NCBI RefSeq assembly: GCF_010723305.1
Contig: NZ_BLKW01000002.1
Span: 744,001-808,000, forward strand
Length of the DNA stretch: 64,000 bases
Direction of reading: 5' to 3'
From: Mycobacterium botniense
GTDB lineage: Bacteria > Actinomycetota > Actinomycetes > Mycobacteriales > Mycobacteriaceae
Positions 53,901 through 64,000 of this stretch are shown piece by piece (the stretch's first letter is position 1; each line of letters opens with the position of its first letter). Under the pieces are notes generated by a model, which was not told where the DNA came from, did no database searches, and saw nothing but the letters and a program-made list of their open reading frames with translations. The position numbers and the translations under genes were made by a program.

Positions 53901-55443
53901 CAGCGCGATCATCGAGGCGGCGATGTCCGCTGACGGCTCGGGTCCTGCCGACGAACCCGACGCGCATCTGCCGTTCCGGTCGGGCAGGTCGTTCTCGGCG
54001 TCGGTGACCGACGACGAGCTGACTGTCAAGGGCGCCCCCGAGGTGGTGCTGGCGCGCTGCACCAACGTGGGCTCCGGTGTCGATGACAACGTGCGCCGGC
54101 TGGCGGCGAGCGGCCTGCGGGTGATCGCGGTGGCGCGCCGGCAGCTGACCCCTGACCAGATGCGCGCAGTCGATGACGACCCCGACGAGGCCGTCGCGCA
54201 ATTGTGCGCCAGCCAGTTATCCCTGGTGGGCTTGCTCGGGCTGTCGGACACGCCGCGGCCCCAGGCGGCGGGCCTACTCGCCGAGCTGCGTCAACGCGAC
54301 GTGGCCATCCGGCTGATCACGGGTGACCATCCGATCACTGCGACGGCGATCGCACGCGAGTTGGGCATTCCGGTGACTCCCGAGCAGGTGATCAGCGGAG
54401 CGGAATGGGACGCGCTGTCCCGCAAAGACCAGGAGCGCGCCGTTGCCGAGCGGGTGGTTTTTGCCCGGATGTCACCGGAGAACAAGGTGCAAATCGTGCA
54501 GACACTGGAACGCACCGGCAGCGTGTGCGCGATGGTCGGCGACGGCTCCAACGACGCGGCCGCGATCCGGGCCGCCACCGTAGGGATCGGTGTGGTTTCC
54601 CGGGGCAGCGACCCGGCGCGGGTGGCCGCTGACGTGGTGCTGGTGGACGGGCGGATCGAGTCGCTGTTGCCGGCGATCGAGGAAGGCCGTGAACTGTGGC
54701 GGCGGGTGCAAGCAGCGGTGTCGGTGCTGCTCGGTGGCAATGCCGGCGAGGTGGCGTTCGCCATCATCGGCAGCGCGATTACCGGACGTTCACCGCTGAA
54801 CACCCGGCAGCTGCTGTTGGTGAACATGTTGACCGATGCGCTGCCGGCCGCTGCGCTCGCGGTCAGCCCAACCACCGGCGCCGGTGACCGGAGCGGGCGT
54901 GGGCCCGACGAGCCCGCCCTGTGGCGTGCGGTCGGTATTCGCGGGGCGACGACGGCGGCTGCGGCCACGGCAGCCTGGGCGATGGCCTCGCTCACCGGAC
55001 GACCACAACGTGCCTCCACGACGGCACTGGTTGCGCTGGTGACGGCCCAGCTGGGCCAGACCTTGCTGGACTCGCACGCCCCGCTGGTCGTCATCACCGC
55101 CGGCGGGTCGCTGGCCGTGATGGCGACGTTGATCAGCATCCCCGGCATCAGCCATCTGCTCGGCTGCACACCGCTGGGGCCGTTGGCGTGGGCGCAGGGG
55201 CTGGGCGCAGCTACCGCCGCAACCGCTGCTGTGGCGGTTTCTACCCGGCTTGTCGCTGCTCGGCGTATACCTGAGTTGGAGTCGTCGGCGGAGACGTCTT
55301 CGACCGGTGCTGCCGAATCTCCACCAGACCAAGACGCCACAGCACCGCATACAGCTGGAGGAACGGCGCGATCAGCAGCTGAGCGAGCACCCGAGCAAGC
55401 GGGTCGGCGAGAGCGTCGGTCGTCGGCATATGCCCGACAGTGA
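50914..55443 (+). CDS. ctpH: Large P-type ATPase CtpH-like
   Basis: About 1,509 residues. The first about 700 residues are an unusual extension with an HMA-like region (WIEVRGLEGADGAELGRVVLDAVRAHPGV) and several hydrophobic stretches. Then come a typical P-type core with the actuator TGES (about 53290), the phosphorylated Asp949 in CFDKTGTLSENRL, the nucleotide-binding KGAPEVVLARC and the hinge MVGDGSNDAAAIR, and C-terminal helices. It matches M. tuberculosis CtpH (Rv0425c), a putative metal-cation exporter. The GTG at 50914 follows TACCGT by seven bases; TTG 50896 is an alternative. The charged C terminus is long. Confidence 0.9.
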   Translation: MRNFIPLRAVALGIQATSALVGASVQTAATAATSVAAAGINIATLPLRAGVQAFPPESLSRHCWRGDQRAWIEVRGLEGADGAELGRVVLDAVRAHPGVTSASLNYPLSRVVVSLDGDTPLRDLCRAVENAEQRARAERKQPRDARPAPLPGDGALLAIRMVEVGASAAGLGIALTGRALRWPRFPSTVMAAVAVANWQPRVRRLLEEQLGKPTTDTVLSLATAVAETLTLSPASLAVDVVTHTLKAAECRAAARAWSRHEPRLAPHADHRITHARVRPVPPPAGPVERHTERSALVQAVSAALVGAATRSLDRAATAALVAVPKAARTTRESFAATLGRGLADQHAVLPLHLESLRQLDKVDALVIDPRVLCTDRLRVVRVRGADEDEFPQAWARAQELLEDGDVRAGWHPVPGDWPRPDGQSAGVQALVCPAHHPLASAVVTEARHCGVELISLDTEDLGELRHAFDEIRPLGDGSVDDALCDAVTARQLSGQTVAVLSSVGAQALSAADLALGVMPAGDTQPPPWYADLLVPDLAGVWRILHAFPAAKSATRRGMEIAAGASALGALFMLPGVRGRGPGPVTTGAAAGLVSGYFLARNVLQAPTPPSAPIHEWHAMPVEQVRKLLPPPDAGETGEVRARPRAARALATAQRGAEIAGSPRRAVWQFLKAVRAELSDPLTPVLALGSAASAVLGSPVDAVMVGSVLTGNSILAASQRLRAESRLNRLLAQQIPPARKVTIRADGTRVYTDVIAEQLRPGDVIEVRTHEVVPADARVIDEEDLEVDESTLTGESLSVAKQVDATPGADLAERRCMLYAGTTVVAGTAVALVTAVGADTEIRRAAELVSTELPEIGLQHQLSQLTNRAWPISATGGILVGALGLLRRRGLREAVASGIAVTVAAVPEGMPLVATLAQQASARQLANFGALVRVPRSVEALGRVDVVCFDKTGTLSENRLRVTQVHPVDGYSREEVLRCAAHAAPTSNGTPQIHATDSAIIEAAMSADGSGPADEPDAHLPFRSGRSFSASVTDDELTVKGAPEVVLARCTNVGSGVDDNVRRLAASGLRVIAVARRQLTPDQMRAVDDDPDEAVAQLCASQLSLVGLLGLSDTPRPQAAGLLAELRQRDVAIRLITGDHPITATAIARELGIPVTPEQVISGAEWDALSRKDQERAVAERVVFARMSPENKVQIVQTLERTGSVCAMVGDGSNDAAAIRAATVGIGVVSRGSDPARVAADVVLVDGRIESLLPAIEEGRELWRRVQAAVSVLLGGNAGEVAFAIIGSAITGRSPLNTRQLLLVNMLTDALPAAALAVSPTTGAGDRSGRGPDEPALWRAVGIRGATTAAAATAAWAMASLTGRPQRASTTALVALVTAQLGQTLLDSHAPLVVITAGGSLAVMATLISIPGISHLLGCTPLGPLAWAQGLGAATAATAAVAVSTRLVAARRIPELESSAETSSTGAAESPPDQDATAPHTAGGTARSAAERAPEQAGRRERRSSAYARQ

Positions 55444-55492
55444 CCGCATGACCCAGCTCAACGGCAAACCCTCCGTTACCGAAAGGCAAACG

Positions 55493-55768
55493 ATGGCCGA
55501 AAAGAAGTCTCCCAGAGCCGCGTCACAGAGCGAGGCGGTGAAGCGGATCCGTGAGGGGGAAACCTTCGCGATCAACCTGCCGATCATCGGGCAAATCATG
55601 GTCCCGCGACCGGAGCAGCTCGCCTACTACGGTGGTCTGGCTGCGCTGGCCGCTTTCGAACTCATCGACTGGCCAGTCGCGCTCGTCATCGCCGCGGGGC
55701 ACATCCTGGCCAACAACCATCACAATCAGATCCTCGAAGAACTCGGCGAGGCGATGGAAGACATTTAA
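55493..55768 (+). CDS. Rv0424c-like small protein
   Basis: 91 residues from ATG 55493 (AAAGG six bases upstream); an ATG at 55448 would add 15. SEAVKRIREGETFAINLPIIGQIMVPRPEQLAYYGGLAALAAFELIDWPVALVIAAGHILANN includes one or two hydrophobic helices. Together with the Rv0426c-like gene it brackets ctpH, and both share a WPV-x2-V/L hydrophobic motif. Possibly a small accessory membrane subunit; function unknown. Confidence 0.85.
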   Translation: MAEKKSPRAASQSEAVKRIREGETFAINLPIIGQIMVPRPEQLAYYGGLAALAAFELIDWPVALVIAAGHILANNHHNQILEELGEAMEDI

Positions 55769-55807
55769 TAGCCGCTGATAGCTGCCAATAGCCGCTAATA
55801 GCCGCGT
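55768..55807. repeat. Four tandem imperfect decamers
   Basis: ATAGCCGCTG, ATAGCTGCCA, ATAGCCGCTA and ATAGCCGCGT follow each other from the last base of the Rv0424c-like stop codon. Confidence 0.75.
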
Positions 55808-56109
55808 CTTTCCCCACCCAGCACCCGATGGCGCACGGCCGCGCCGCGCACGGCCGCGACGCCACCGCGTGGTGCGCGCACCTCATCGCCGATCACCGCC
55901 CTAGCGGACGTGTCGTCCGGTAGCGGTGCGCGGCGATCGCCCCCGTCGCCACCGTGCACTTTCCCTCGCCAACCTCGGTTCCTCGCCCACCTTCGCCGGC
56001 GCTCACGCAAACCCGCTCGGACATTCGGGCGACACGCCGTCGACGGGCATTCTCACCTGAGAAAACGAAGGCGAAAACGCCGACATTTTCACCGAGTCAA
56101 CGGGGTTAC
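55808..56109. other. Intergenic region after ctpH cluster
   Basis: About 300 bp. No gene supported on either strand. It contains GCGCACGGCCGCG-type short repeats at 55830-55860 but no clear terminator. The promoter of the next gene follows. Confidence 0.4.
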
Positions 56110-56137
56110 TTGACTCGTGTTTGAAACTCAATACAGT
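56110..56137 (+). promoter_or_regulatory. Sigma-A-like promoter
   Basis: TTGACT (56110-56115), a 16-bp spacer and TACAGT (56132-56137). This is one of the few places here with both -35 and -10 boxes. It should drive the NTF2-like gene with a leader of about 30 nt. Confidence 0.6.
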
Positions 56138-56173
56138 AACCAGGGATCGCCCAATGATGCCCAGGGGAGACCA

Positions 56174-56572
56174 ATGACCTCCGTGAACGGGGACTGGCTC
56201 GACGACTTTTACTCAAGTGTTGACGCCATGCGAATAGACGAGATTGTGGAGCATTTTGCACCAGACGGTGAGTTCGTCTTCGCGAACCAGCCAGCCGCAA
56301 TTGGTCACACCGCAATCCGGCGGGCCTTAAACGACTTCTACTCCACCATCGAAAGCATCCGCCATACGGCGCGTAACCGATGGTCGGTGGACGACCGCAC
56401 TACCATTTTTGAAACGCACGTGCGGTATAAGACTCGCGCGCACAACGAGCTGGCCGTCCCCGGTCTCGCTGTCATCGAGCGCAATTCTTCGGGTCTGATC
56501 CATTCACTGCGTGTTTACGTTGACAACTCAGCACTTTTTGCGCCGCCCATGGCCGGCGCGGCGGAGGCCTGA
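56174..56572 (+). CDS. NTF2/SnoaL-like protein
   Basis: 132 residues from ATG 56174 with GGGGAG five bases upstream. WLDDFYSSVDAMRIDEIVEHFAPDGEFVFANQPAAIGHTAIRRALNDFYSTIESIRHTARNRW is the cone-shaped NTF2-like fold of polyketide cyclases, isomerases and limonene-epoxide-hydrolase relatives. Such proteins bind small hydrophobic ligands; no active site can be assigned. Codon use is a little less GC-rich than the neighbours. It precedes the FMN reductase by 174 bp and may be co-transcribed. Confidence 0.82.
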   Translation: MTSVNGDWLDDFYSSVDAMRIDEIVEHFAPDGEFVFANQPAAIGHTAIRRALNDFYSTIESIRHTARNRWSVDDRTTIFETHVRYKTRAHNELAVPGLAVIERNSSGLIHSLRVYVDNSALFAPPMAGAAEA

Positions 56573-56746
56573 GCGGCTGGTGGCGCCAAACCCGAATCCG
56601 GCGCACGGCTTCCCAGCCCACTTCGCCGCGGCCCGGCCAATGAACTCAGTTGCGCAGCACGGCGACGCCCCCCCATTGCAACTGACCCTGGCTCGCCTGA
56701 ATCGTCTTACAACACAACGTATTAACAAGTAATGGGAGATAACACT

Positions 56747-57319
56747 ATGGTCAAAATCGCTGTCATTCTGGGCTCCACCAGGCCGGGCCGCAGCGGTGAA
56801 GCGGTGGCCCACTGGGTCATGGAACACGCCGCCCGGAGAACCGGCGCCGAATATGCACTTGTGGACCTGCGCGATCACCTGCTGCCGCACCTCGACGAGC
56901 CGGTCCCGGCTCTGTTGTCTGACCAGTACGCAAACGAACACACCAGAAAATGGGGCGCGACCATCGCGCAGTTCGACGGCTTCGTTTTCGTGACACCCGA
57001 GTACAACTACTCGATGCCCGGCGTCTTGAAGAACGTCATCGACTACCTCTCCAAGGAGTGGAAGAACAAGGCCGCCGGGTTCGTCTCGTATGGCAGCTCG
57101 AATGGTGCTCGCGCGGTCGAGCAGCTCCGGTCGGTAATGGCTGCAGTTGGTATTGCTGACGTCCATACCAGTGTGGGACTGAACCTTTTCTACGATTTCG
57201 AAAACCTGACTGTGTTCAAGCCAAAAGAACTCCACGTTGCTGCTTTGGAAACAATGCTTGCTGAGGTCGAATCATGGGCGCAGGCCTTATCGCCGCTGCG
57301 CCAACAGAGCAGCGCGTGA
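56747..57319 (+). CDS. NAD(P)H-dependent FMN reductase
   Basis: 190 residues of the flavodoxin-like fold. KIAVILGSTRPGRSGEAVAHWV binds the FMN phosphate, and FVTPEYNYSMPGVLKNVIDYLS is the diagnostic second motif. It probably reduces flavins, quinones or an electrophilic substrate. The ATG at 56747 has GGAGA seven bases upstream; an earlier ATG (56732) precedes that ribosome site. Neighbouring an NTF2-like protein suggests a small redox or detoxification unit. Confidence 0.92.
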   Translation: MVKIAVILGSTRPGRSGEAVAHWVMEHAARRTGAEYALVDLRDHLLPHLDEPVPALLSDQYANEHTRKWGATIAQFDGFVFVTPEYNYSMPGVLKNVIDYLSKEWKNKAAGFVSYGSSNGARAVEQLRSVMAAVGIADVHTSVGLNLFYDFENLTVFKPKELHVAALETMLAEVESWAQALSPLRQQSSA

Positions 57320-57491
57320 CCGGCCGCGCACAGCACCCTGCCGCGGCGTGACGGGCTGATGCGACCTCTTCTCACCGGCAACGAGAGGTGTGCCCGGACC
57401 CGGCCCGGCGTGTGTGCGCCCACGCGCAGTTGTGCCTGTGCCCGCGCACCAACTCGGCCGGATAGGCCTGCACACCGCCGAACCGCTGCGC

Positions 57492-57497
57492 TAGCGT
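57492..57497 (+). promoter_or_regulatory. Probable -10 box of thiC leader
   Basis: TAGCGT, a TANNNT box just before the riboswitch; transcription would begin near 57504. Confidence 0.45.
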
Positions 57498-57504
57498 GGA
57501 CGCA

Positions 57505-60072
<2,568 letters not shown>

Positions 60073-60076
<4 letters not shown>

Positions 60077-60690
60077 CACTCCAGCAGATCGCCGGCGTCG
60101 CGCATGAACCTGCCGGTCAACCGGCGGGCGTGGTGGTGCTGACTCACGGCGCCGGCGGCAGCCGGGATTCGGTGCTGCTGCAAGGGGTGTGCGACGAGTG
60201 GGCGCGGCGGGGCTGGTTGGCGGTGCGCTACAACCTTCTGTACCGGCGGCGCCGTCCCACCGGCCCGCCGTCGGGGTCGGAAGCCGGCGACCGCGCGGGC
60301 ATCGTCGAAGCCATCGAGGTGTGCCGGGGGCTGGTCCGCGGGCCGCTGATCGCCGGGGGGCACTCCTACGGCGGCCGGCTGACCTCGATGGTGGTCGCCG
60401 AGGGCGCCGCACCGGTGCGGATGCTGACGTTGTTTTCCTATCCGCTCCATCCGCCGGGCAAGCCAGAACGCGCCCGCACCGCGCACTTGCCCGCCATCAC
60501 GGTGCCGACGGTGTTTACCCACGGCACCGCTGACCCGTTCGGCACAGTCGAGGAGCTGCGGGCCGCAGCCGGCCTGATATCGGCGCCGACTGCGATTGTC
60601 GAGGTCAGCGGCGCCCGCCACAACCTGGCCGCGACAACCCTCGACGTGCCCGCGCTGGCGGTAGATGCGGCGCTGCGGCTGCTGAGCTGA
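60073..60690 (+). CDS. Alpha/beta hydrolase (Rv0421c-like)
   Basis: 205 residues. VVVLTHGAGGSRDSVLLQG gives the oxyanion region, GGHSYGGRLTSMV the nucleophilic elbow (GHSYGG Ser), THGTADPFGTVEEL the Asp and GARHNLA the His. Dienelactone-hydrolase-like. Its four-base overlap with thiD places it in the thiamine operon and under the riboswitch, but a role in thiamine metabolism is not established. Confidence 0.9.
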
Positions 60691-60746
60691 CATGCCGAGC
60701 CGCCGAGAAAATTTGGCCGGTACCGCCGGTATTGTATCGTCGGTTT

Positions 60747-62231
60747 GTGGACTCATCGCCCTATGACGTCGTCATCGTGGGCGCCGGCTTCGGCGGCATC
60801 GGCGCTGCGATCCAACTCAAGCGGCTCGGCTACCACAACGTCGTCATCCTCGAGCGCGAGGCCGATCTGGGCGGGACCTGGCATATCAACCGCTATCCGG
60901 GCCTGGCCGTCGACATCCCCTCCACCACCTACTCCTACTGGTTCGAACCCAATCCGTACTGGTCACGGTTGTTCGCGCCGGGCCCGGAGCTCAAACGCTA
61001 CGCCGACCACGTCGCCGACAAGTACGACGTGCGCCGCTACATGCGGTTCAACACCACCGTGGCAAGTGCCCTTTGGGACGAGGACGCCCAGCTGTGGCAG
61101 GTGGCGCTGGCCGGTGGAGAAACGCTGGCAACGCGGTTCCTGATCACCGCGACGGGTTTCCTGTCCCAACCGCACACCCCCGACATCCCGGGTATCGAGA
61201 CGTTCGACGGCAAGGTGATCCACACCACAGCCTGGGACGACAGCTATGACTTCCGGGGTCGTCGCGTCGCAGTCATCGGCACCGGTGCGACCGCGGTGCA
61301 GCTGGTCCCCGAACTGGCCAAACAGGTCGCCGACCTGACGGTTTACCAACGCACCGCGATCCACGTGGTGCCCAAAATCGACTTCGCCATCCCGGTGTGG
61401 CTGCAGCACGTATTCGCGCGGGTCCCGCTGGTGCACCGTGCCTTCCGGCTGGTAACCGACACCGTCTTCGAGCTGATGATCGTCACGGGGGTGCTGCATT
61501 ACCGGCGATTCCGGCGATTGAACATCGCCGCGGCGGACCTGGCCAAGATCAACAGGTTTGTTTCGGTCCGCGACAAGGAGCTGCGCCGCAAGCTGACGCC
61601 CGACTATGACTTCGGCTGCAAGCGGCCCACGTGGTCTAACAGTTACTACCGCACCTTCACCAAACCGCACGTGCATTTGGAGACCGGTTCGATCGAGCGG
61701 ATCGAGACGGACGGGATCGTCACCGCCGACGGGCGCAAGACCGTAATCGACACCTTGGTGCTGGCCACCGGATTCGATTTGTGGGAAGCTAACTTCCCGG
61801 CCATCGAGATCGTCGGGCGAGAGGGGCGAAACCTGGGAAAGTGGTGGCGGGAGAACAGGTTTCAAGCCTACCAGGGTGTCTCGATCCCCTACTTCCCTAA
61901 TTACCTCAGCCTGGCGAGCCCGTACGGATTTTCCGGGTTGTCGTTCTTCAACACCATGGAATACCAGATGCGGCACATGGATCGTCTCTTCAGTGAGGTA
62001 AAACGCAGGGGGGCAACGACATTCGAAGTGACCGAAGAAGCCAATGCCCGTTTCCTGGACCGGATGACCGAACTGCTCGATGATTCGGTGTTCTATCGGG
62101 GTGACTGCGCCACGTCGCGTTCCTACTACTTCAATCCCAGCGGTGAAGCGGCGCTGCTAAGGCCGACGTCCACCCGCAACGCGGTGCGGGAGGGCTCGAC
62201 CTTCCCATTGAGTGACTACGCGATTGCCTAA
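60747..62231 (+). CDS. Baeyer-Villiger-type flavin monooxygenase
   Basis: 494 residues from GTG 60747, six bases after TATCGT (60735-60740). FAD motif IVGAGFGGIGAAIQLKR and NADPH motif AVIGTGATAVQLVPELA flank the BVMO fingerprint region FDGKVIHTTAWDD (FxGxxxHxxxW). It would insert oxygen next to ketones or hydroxylate small substrates; the natural substrate is unknown. It carries its own promoter and appears as an insertion between the thiamine operon and the Rv0420c-like gene. Confidence 0.92.
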   Translation: MDSSPYDVVIVGAGFGGIGAAIQLKRLGYHNVVILEREADLGGTWHINRYPGLAVDIPSTTYSYWFEPNPYWSRLFAPGPELKRYADHVADKYDVRRYMRFNTTVASALWDEDAQLWQVALAGGETLATRFLITATGFLSQPHTPDIPGIETFDGKVIHTTAWDDSYDFRGRRVAVIGTGATAVQLVPELAKQVADLTVYQRTAIHVVPKIDFAIPVWLQHVFARVPLVHRAFRLVTDTVFELMIVTGVLHYRRFRRLNIAAADLAKINRFVSVRDKELRRKLTPDYDFGCKRPTWSNSYYRTFTKPHVHLETGSIERIETDGIVTADGRKTVIDTLVLATGFDLWEANFPAIEIVGREGRNLGKWWRENRFQAYQGVSIPYFPNYLSLASPYGFSGLSFFNTMEYQMRHMDRLFSEVKRRGATTFEVTEEANARFLDRMTELLDDSVFYRGDCATSRSYYFNPSGEAALLRPTSTRNAVREGSTFPLSDYAIA

Positions 62232-62453
62232 AGCGGGTCCAAGACGGCCTGCAAGCGGGCGGCCCCCGGGTCGGGCGCGGCCAGCACCCAGCCGAGCCCG
62301 CGGCGCGGGTAACTCAGCCGTGTCAGTTCCCGCCCGTGTAGACACGACGGGATCAGGGAATCCCTGTCGGATGGCAATCACCGATGTGACGAACCGGTGC
62401 ACCCGATACGGGGGTTCCCGCCCCGCTCACTGGCGCCGAAGTGCCGGGCCGAC
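62232..62453. other. Intergenic region
   Basis: About 220 bp; I see no gene. Weak minus-strand ORFs have no family features. Confidence 0.4.
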
Positions 62454-62807
62454 GTGAATAATCGTCATTTCGCGCTTGCCGTTGCCGGCGTCGCGCTGGT
62501 GGCGGTGGGTCTGCTGGCGCTGGAGTTCCCGGTCTATCTCAACCAGTACGACCAATACGGTATGCAGATCAGCTGCGGACGCGGTTTCAGCGCCAACCTG
62601 ACCCAAGCGGCGGAGGCCAACGGCAACGGCCTGGTGGCGCATTGCGGGACCGCTTTGCTTATCCGGCGTGCCTGGGCGATTCCGACGGTCGTCATGGGTT
62701 GGCTGGTACTCACCGGGTTGCTGGTGGTGCGGGTCCATGGCACGTCGCGGAAAGAGGGACACGACGACGCCTCCGGCCCCGCAACCCCGCGGCAGGGACC
62801 GCAGTGA
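62454..62807 (+). CDS. Rv0420c-like membrane protein
   Basis: 117 residues from GTG 62454. Helix FALAVAGVALVAVGLLALEFPVYL, an extracytoplasmic loop with DQYGMQISCGRGFSANLTQA and HCGTALLIRR (two Cys, potentially paired), then helix WAIPTVVMGWLVLTGLLVV. It matches my memory of Rv0420c. Function unknown. Confidence 0.82.
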   Translation: MNNRHFALAVAGVALVAVGLLALEFPVYLNQYDQYGMQISCGRGFSANLTQAAEANGNGLVAHCGTALLIRRAWAIPTVVMGWLVLTGLLVVRVHGTSRKEGHDDASGPATPRQGPQ

Positions 62808-62906
62808 CCGCCCTCGCCAGGCCCGGGAAAGGCCTCGCCGGTGTGCGGCCCGGGCCGGCGCCCGACCCGCGGTCCTGCCTCAAATATTCGATCAGGCAGT
62901 GAACGG

Positions 62907-62918
62907 TACGGTAGCACA
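62907..62918 (+). promoter_or_regulatory. -10 box of the F420 oxidoreductase gene
   Basis: TACGGT followed by six bases and ATG 62919, a leaderless pattern. Confidence 0.55.
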
Positions 62919-63788
62919 ATGGAATTAGGAGTTCATTTCATCGATTTTCTGCCAGGTGACCCGGCACGGCTAGGTCCGACACTGGCCGCGGCAGCCAAAG
63001 CCGCCGAACAAGCCGGTGCCGCGATGTTCACCCTGGCTGACCATTTCTTCCAGATGGACAGCGTGGGGCGTGCTGAAGACCCGTTTCTCGAGGGCTACAC
63101 CTCATTAGGTTTTCTCGCCGGGCAGACGGAGAAGATCACGCTGGCGATGCTGGTCTCAGGGGTGACCTACCGCTATCCGGGGCTGCTGGCGAAAACGGTC
63201 GCCACGCTCGACGTGCTCTCCCAGGGCCGGTCCCTGTTCGGTATCGGGGCCGCCTGGTACGAGCGTGAGCACCTCGGTCTGGGAGTTCCGTATCCGTCGG
63301 TGCGCGAGCGGTTCGAGATGCTGGAAGAAACCCTGCAGATCTGCCGGCAGATGTGGAGCAACAACAACGGGCCGTATCAGGGCAAGCACTATCAGCTGGC
63401 CGAGACGATCTGCGAACCGCAGCCGATTCGGCGGCCACCGATCCTTATCGGCGGTTCGGGTGAGAAGAAGACGCTGCGGCTGGTTGCCCAATACGCCGAC
63501 GTGTGGAACACCACGGTGTCAGAAGTCGACGAGCTCACCCACAAGATCGAGGTGCTCACTCAGCATTGCCAACCGATCGGGCGTGACCCGGCAACAATCC
63601 GCAAGACGGTGGGCCTCTTCGCTGATCCGTTCGGCGACCCGGCCGGGTATCTGAAAACCATTGAACGCTACGCACAGCTGGGTGTGAGTCTGATCAACGT
63701 CGGACCCCTCCGGGGCAACCCCGACCCGGTTGGCTTCGTCCGCCGACTTGGCGACGAACTGATACCCAGACTCGCCGAAATCGGGTGA
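62919..63788 (+). CDS. F420-dependent LLM-class oxidoreductase
   Basis: 289 residues, luciferase-like monooxygenase fold. MELGVHFIDFLPGD, FTLADHFFQMD, VSGVTYRYPGLLAKTVATLDVLSQGRSLFGIGAAWYEREHLGLGVPYP and PILIGGSGEKKTLRLVAQYADVWN are the family hallmarks; mycobacterial members commonly use coenzyme F420. The substrate is unknown. The ATG 62919 is set by the -10 box; an upstream in-frame start (62841) is rejected. Confidence 0.93.
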   Translation: MELGVHFIDFLPGDPARLGPTLAAAAKAAEQAGAAMFTLADHFFQMDSVGRAEDPFLEGYTSLGFLAGQTEKITLAMLVSGVTYRYPGLLAKTVATLDVLSQGRSLFGIGAAWYEREHLGLGVPYPSVRERFEMLEETLQICRQMWSNNNGPYQGKHYQLAETICEPQPIRRPPILIGGSGEKKTLRLVAQYADVWNTTVSEVDELTHKIEVLTQHCQPIGRDPATIRKTVGLFADPFGDPAGYLKTIERYAQLGVSLINVGPLRGNPDPVGFVRRLGDELIPRLAEIG

Positions 63789-63979
63789 ACCTCGTCAGCG
63801 CGGCGGGCACAGCCACAACCCTTGATCAGTCCGACCGGTCCCATGCGCGGGGGCACCGGACCGGTCAACCTGGGTGACACCGGCCGCCGTCCCGCTACCG
63901 GCAGCCCGGGCTTCCGCCGGTTACCGCGGTGGACACGCCGACGTCAAGACTTCCGTCGTGACACGCGGTGACTGGACCG
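63789..63979. other. Intergenic region near the right edge
   Basis: About 190 bp without a gene; it ends at a -10-like TATCGT (63980-63985). Confidence 0.4.
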
Positions 63980-63991
63980 TATCGTGAATCC

Positions 63992-64000
63992 GTGCAGTCG
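63992..64000 (+). CDS. Predicted start of an off-window gene
   Basis: TATCGT (63980-63985), six bases, then GTG CAG TCG at the very edge. The spacing equals that of the leaderless genes in this window. Only three codons are visible, so this is a prediction from the promoter pattern. Confidence 0.3.

Overview
The window is high-GC chromosomal DNA from a slow-growing Mycobacterium. The evidence is PGRS glycine-rich proteins, MmpS/MmpL pairs, a VirR-type LytR_C protein, a SigK/RskA pair, a non-His-rich GroEL2 and Rv0455c-, CtpH- and hemophore-like proteins. From memory, gene order follows the M. tuberculosis Rv0463 to Rv0420c block read backwards, with several lineage-specific insertions and losses. 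The species cannot be fixed from the sequence alone. || Layout. 1-8.5 kb: a 5'-truncated GH5 glycosidase fused to a PGRS domain, then a TetR regulator and an MmpL transporter. 8.3-10.4 kb: a frame-broken gene relic, an Rv0463-like membrane protein, lpdC, and a truncated gene whose stop codon forms part of the lpdC -10 box. 10.4-14.6 kb: an inserted 711-aa MMPL transporter with an AT-rich operator, and a 1,654-bp IS30-type element with perfect 25-bp ends that carries a DUF3024 gene as well as its transposase. 14.6-19.5 kb: the Rv0461-Rv0460-DUF779-aldehyde dehydrogenase operon, divergent from a prolyl oligopeptidase. 19.6-26.3 kb: the Rv0455c-like secreted protein, a fatty acyl-AMP ligase, and an mmpS-mmpL operon with palindromic upstream sites. 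26.8-32.7 kb: sigK-rskA, a membrane protein, a DinB-like protein, a D-aminoacylase-type amidohydrolase, a PNPOx-like protein and a hemophore-like protein. 32.9-36.7 kb: groEL2 with two CIRCE operators and a strong hairpin, then a secreted beta-helix protein preceded by three tandem 17-bp repeats that each contain a Shine-Dalgarno core. 37-39.2 kb: a PGRS protein with a signal peptide and no PE domain. 39.4-44.2 kb: an SDR, moeA2, psd, pssA and a methyltransferase in the place where I expect the Rv0435c ATPase. 44.2-47.6 kb: Rv0434-, Rv0433-, sodC-, virR- and Rv0430-like genes on the minus strand, ending at a GC-rich minisatellite of about 58 bp. 48-55.8 kb: def, a GNAT protein, xthA, an Rv0426c-like gene, ctpH and an Rv0424c-like gene. 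56-57.3 kb: an NTF2-like protein and an NADPH:FMN reductase. 57.5-60.7 kb: a TPP riboswitch with thiC-thiD and an alpha/beta hydrolase. 60.7-64 kb: a flavin monooxygenase, an Rv0420c-like membrane protein, an F420-dependent oxidoreductase and the first codons of another gene. || Main themes. (1) Many starts are leaderless or nearly so: a TANNNT -10 box sits 5-8 nt before the ATG or GTG, and this corrects several starts. (2) Two PE-less PGRS proteins share a WI-x2-PVGQ-x2-D-x2-IN linker, one of them joined to a glycoside hydrolase. (3) Cell-envelope export dominates the accessory content, with three MmpL-family transporters, an MmpS, a FAAL and an Rv0455c-like export factor. The tetR/mmpL and mmpS/mmpL upstream regions share operator-like words. 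(4) The IS30-type insertion landed immediately after a stop codon; removing it together with one GGG target duplication restores three tandem decamers.
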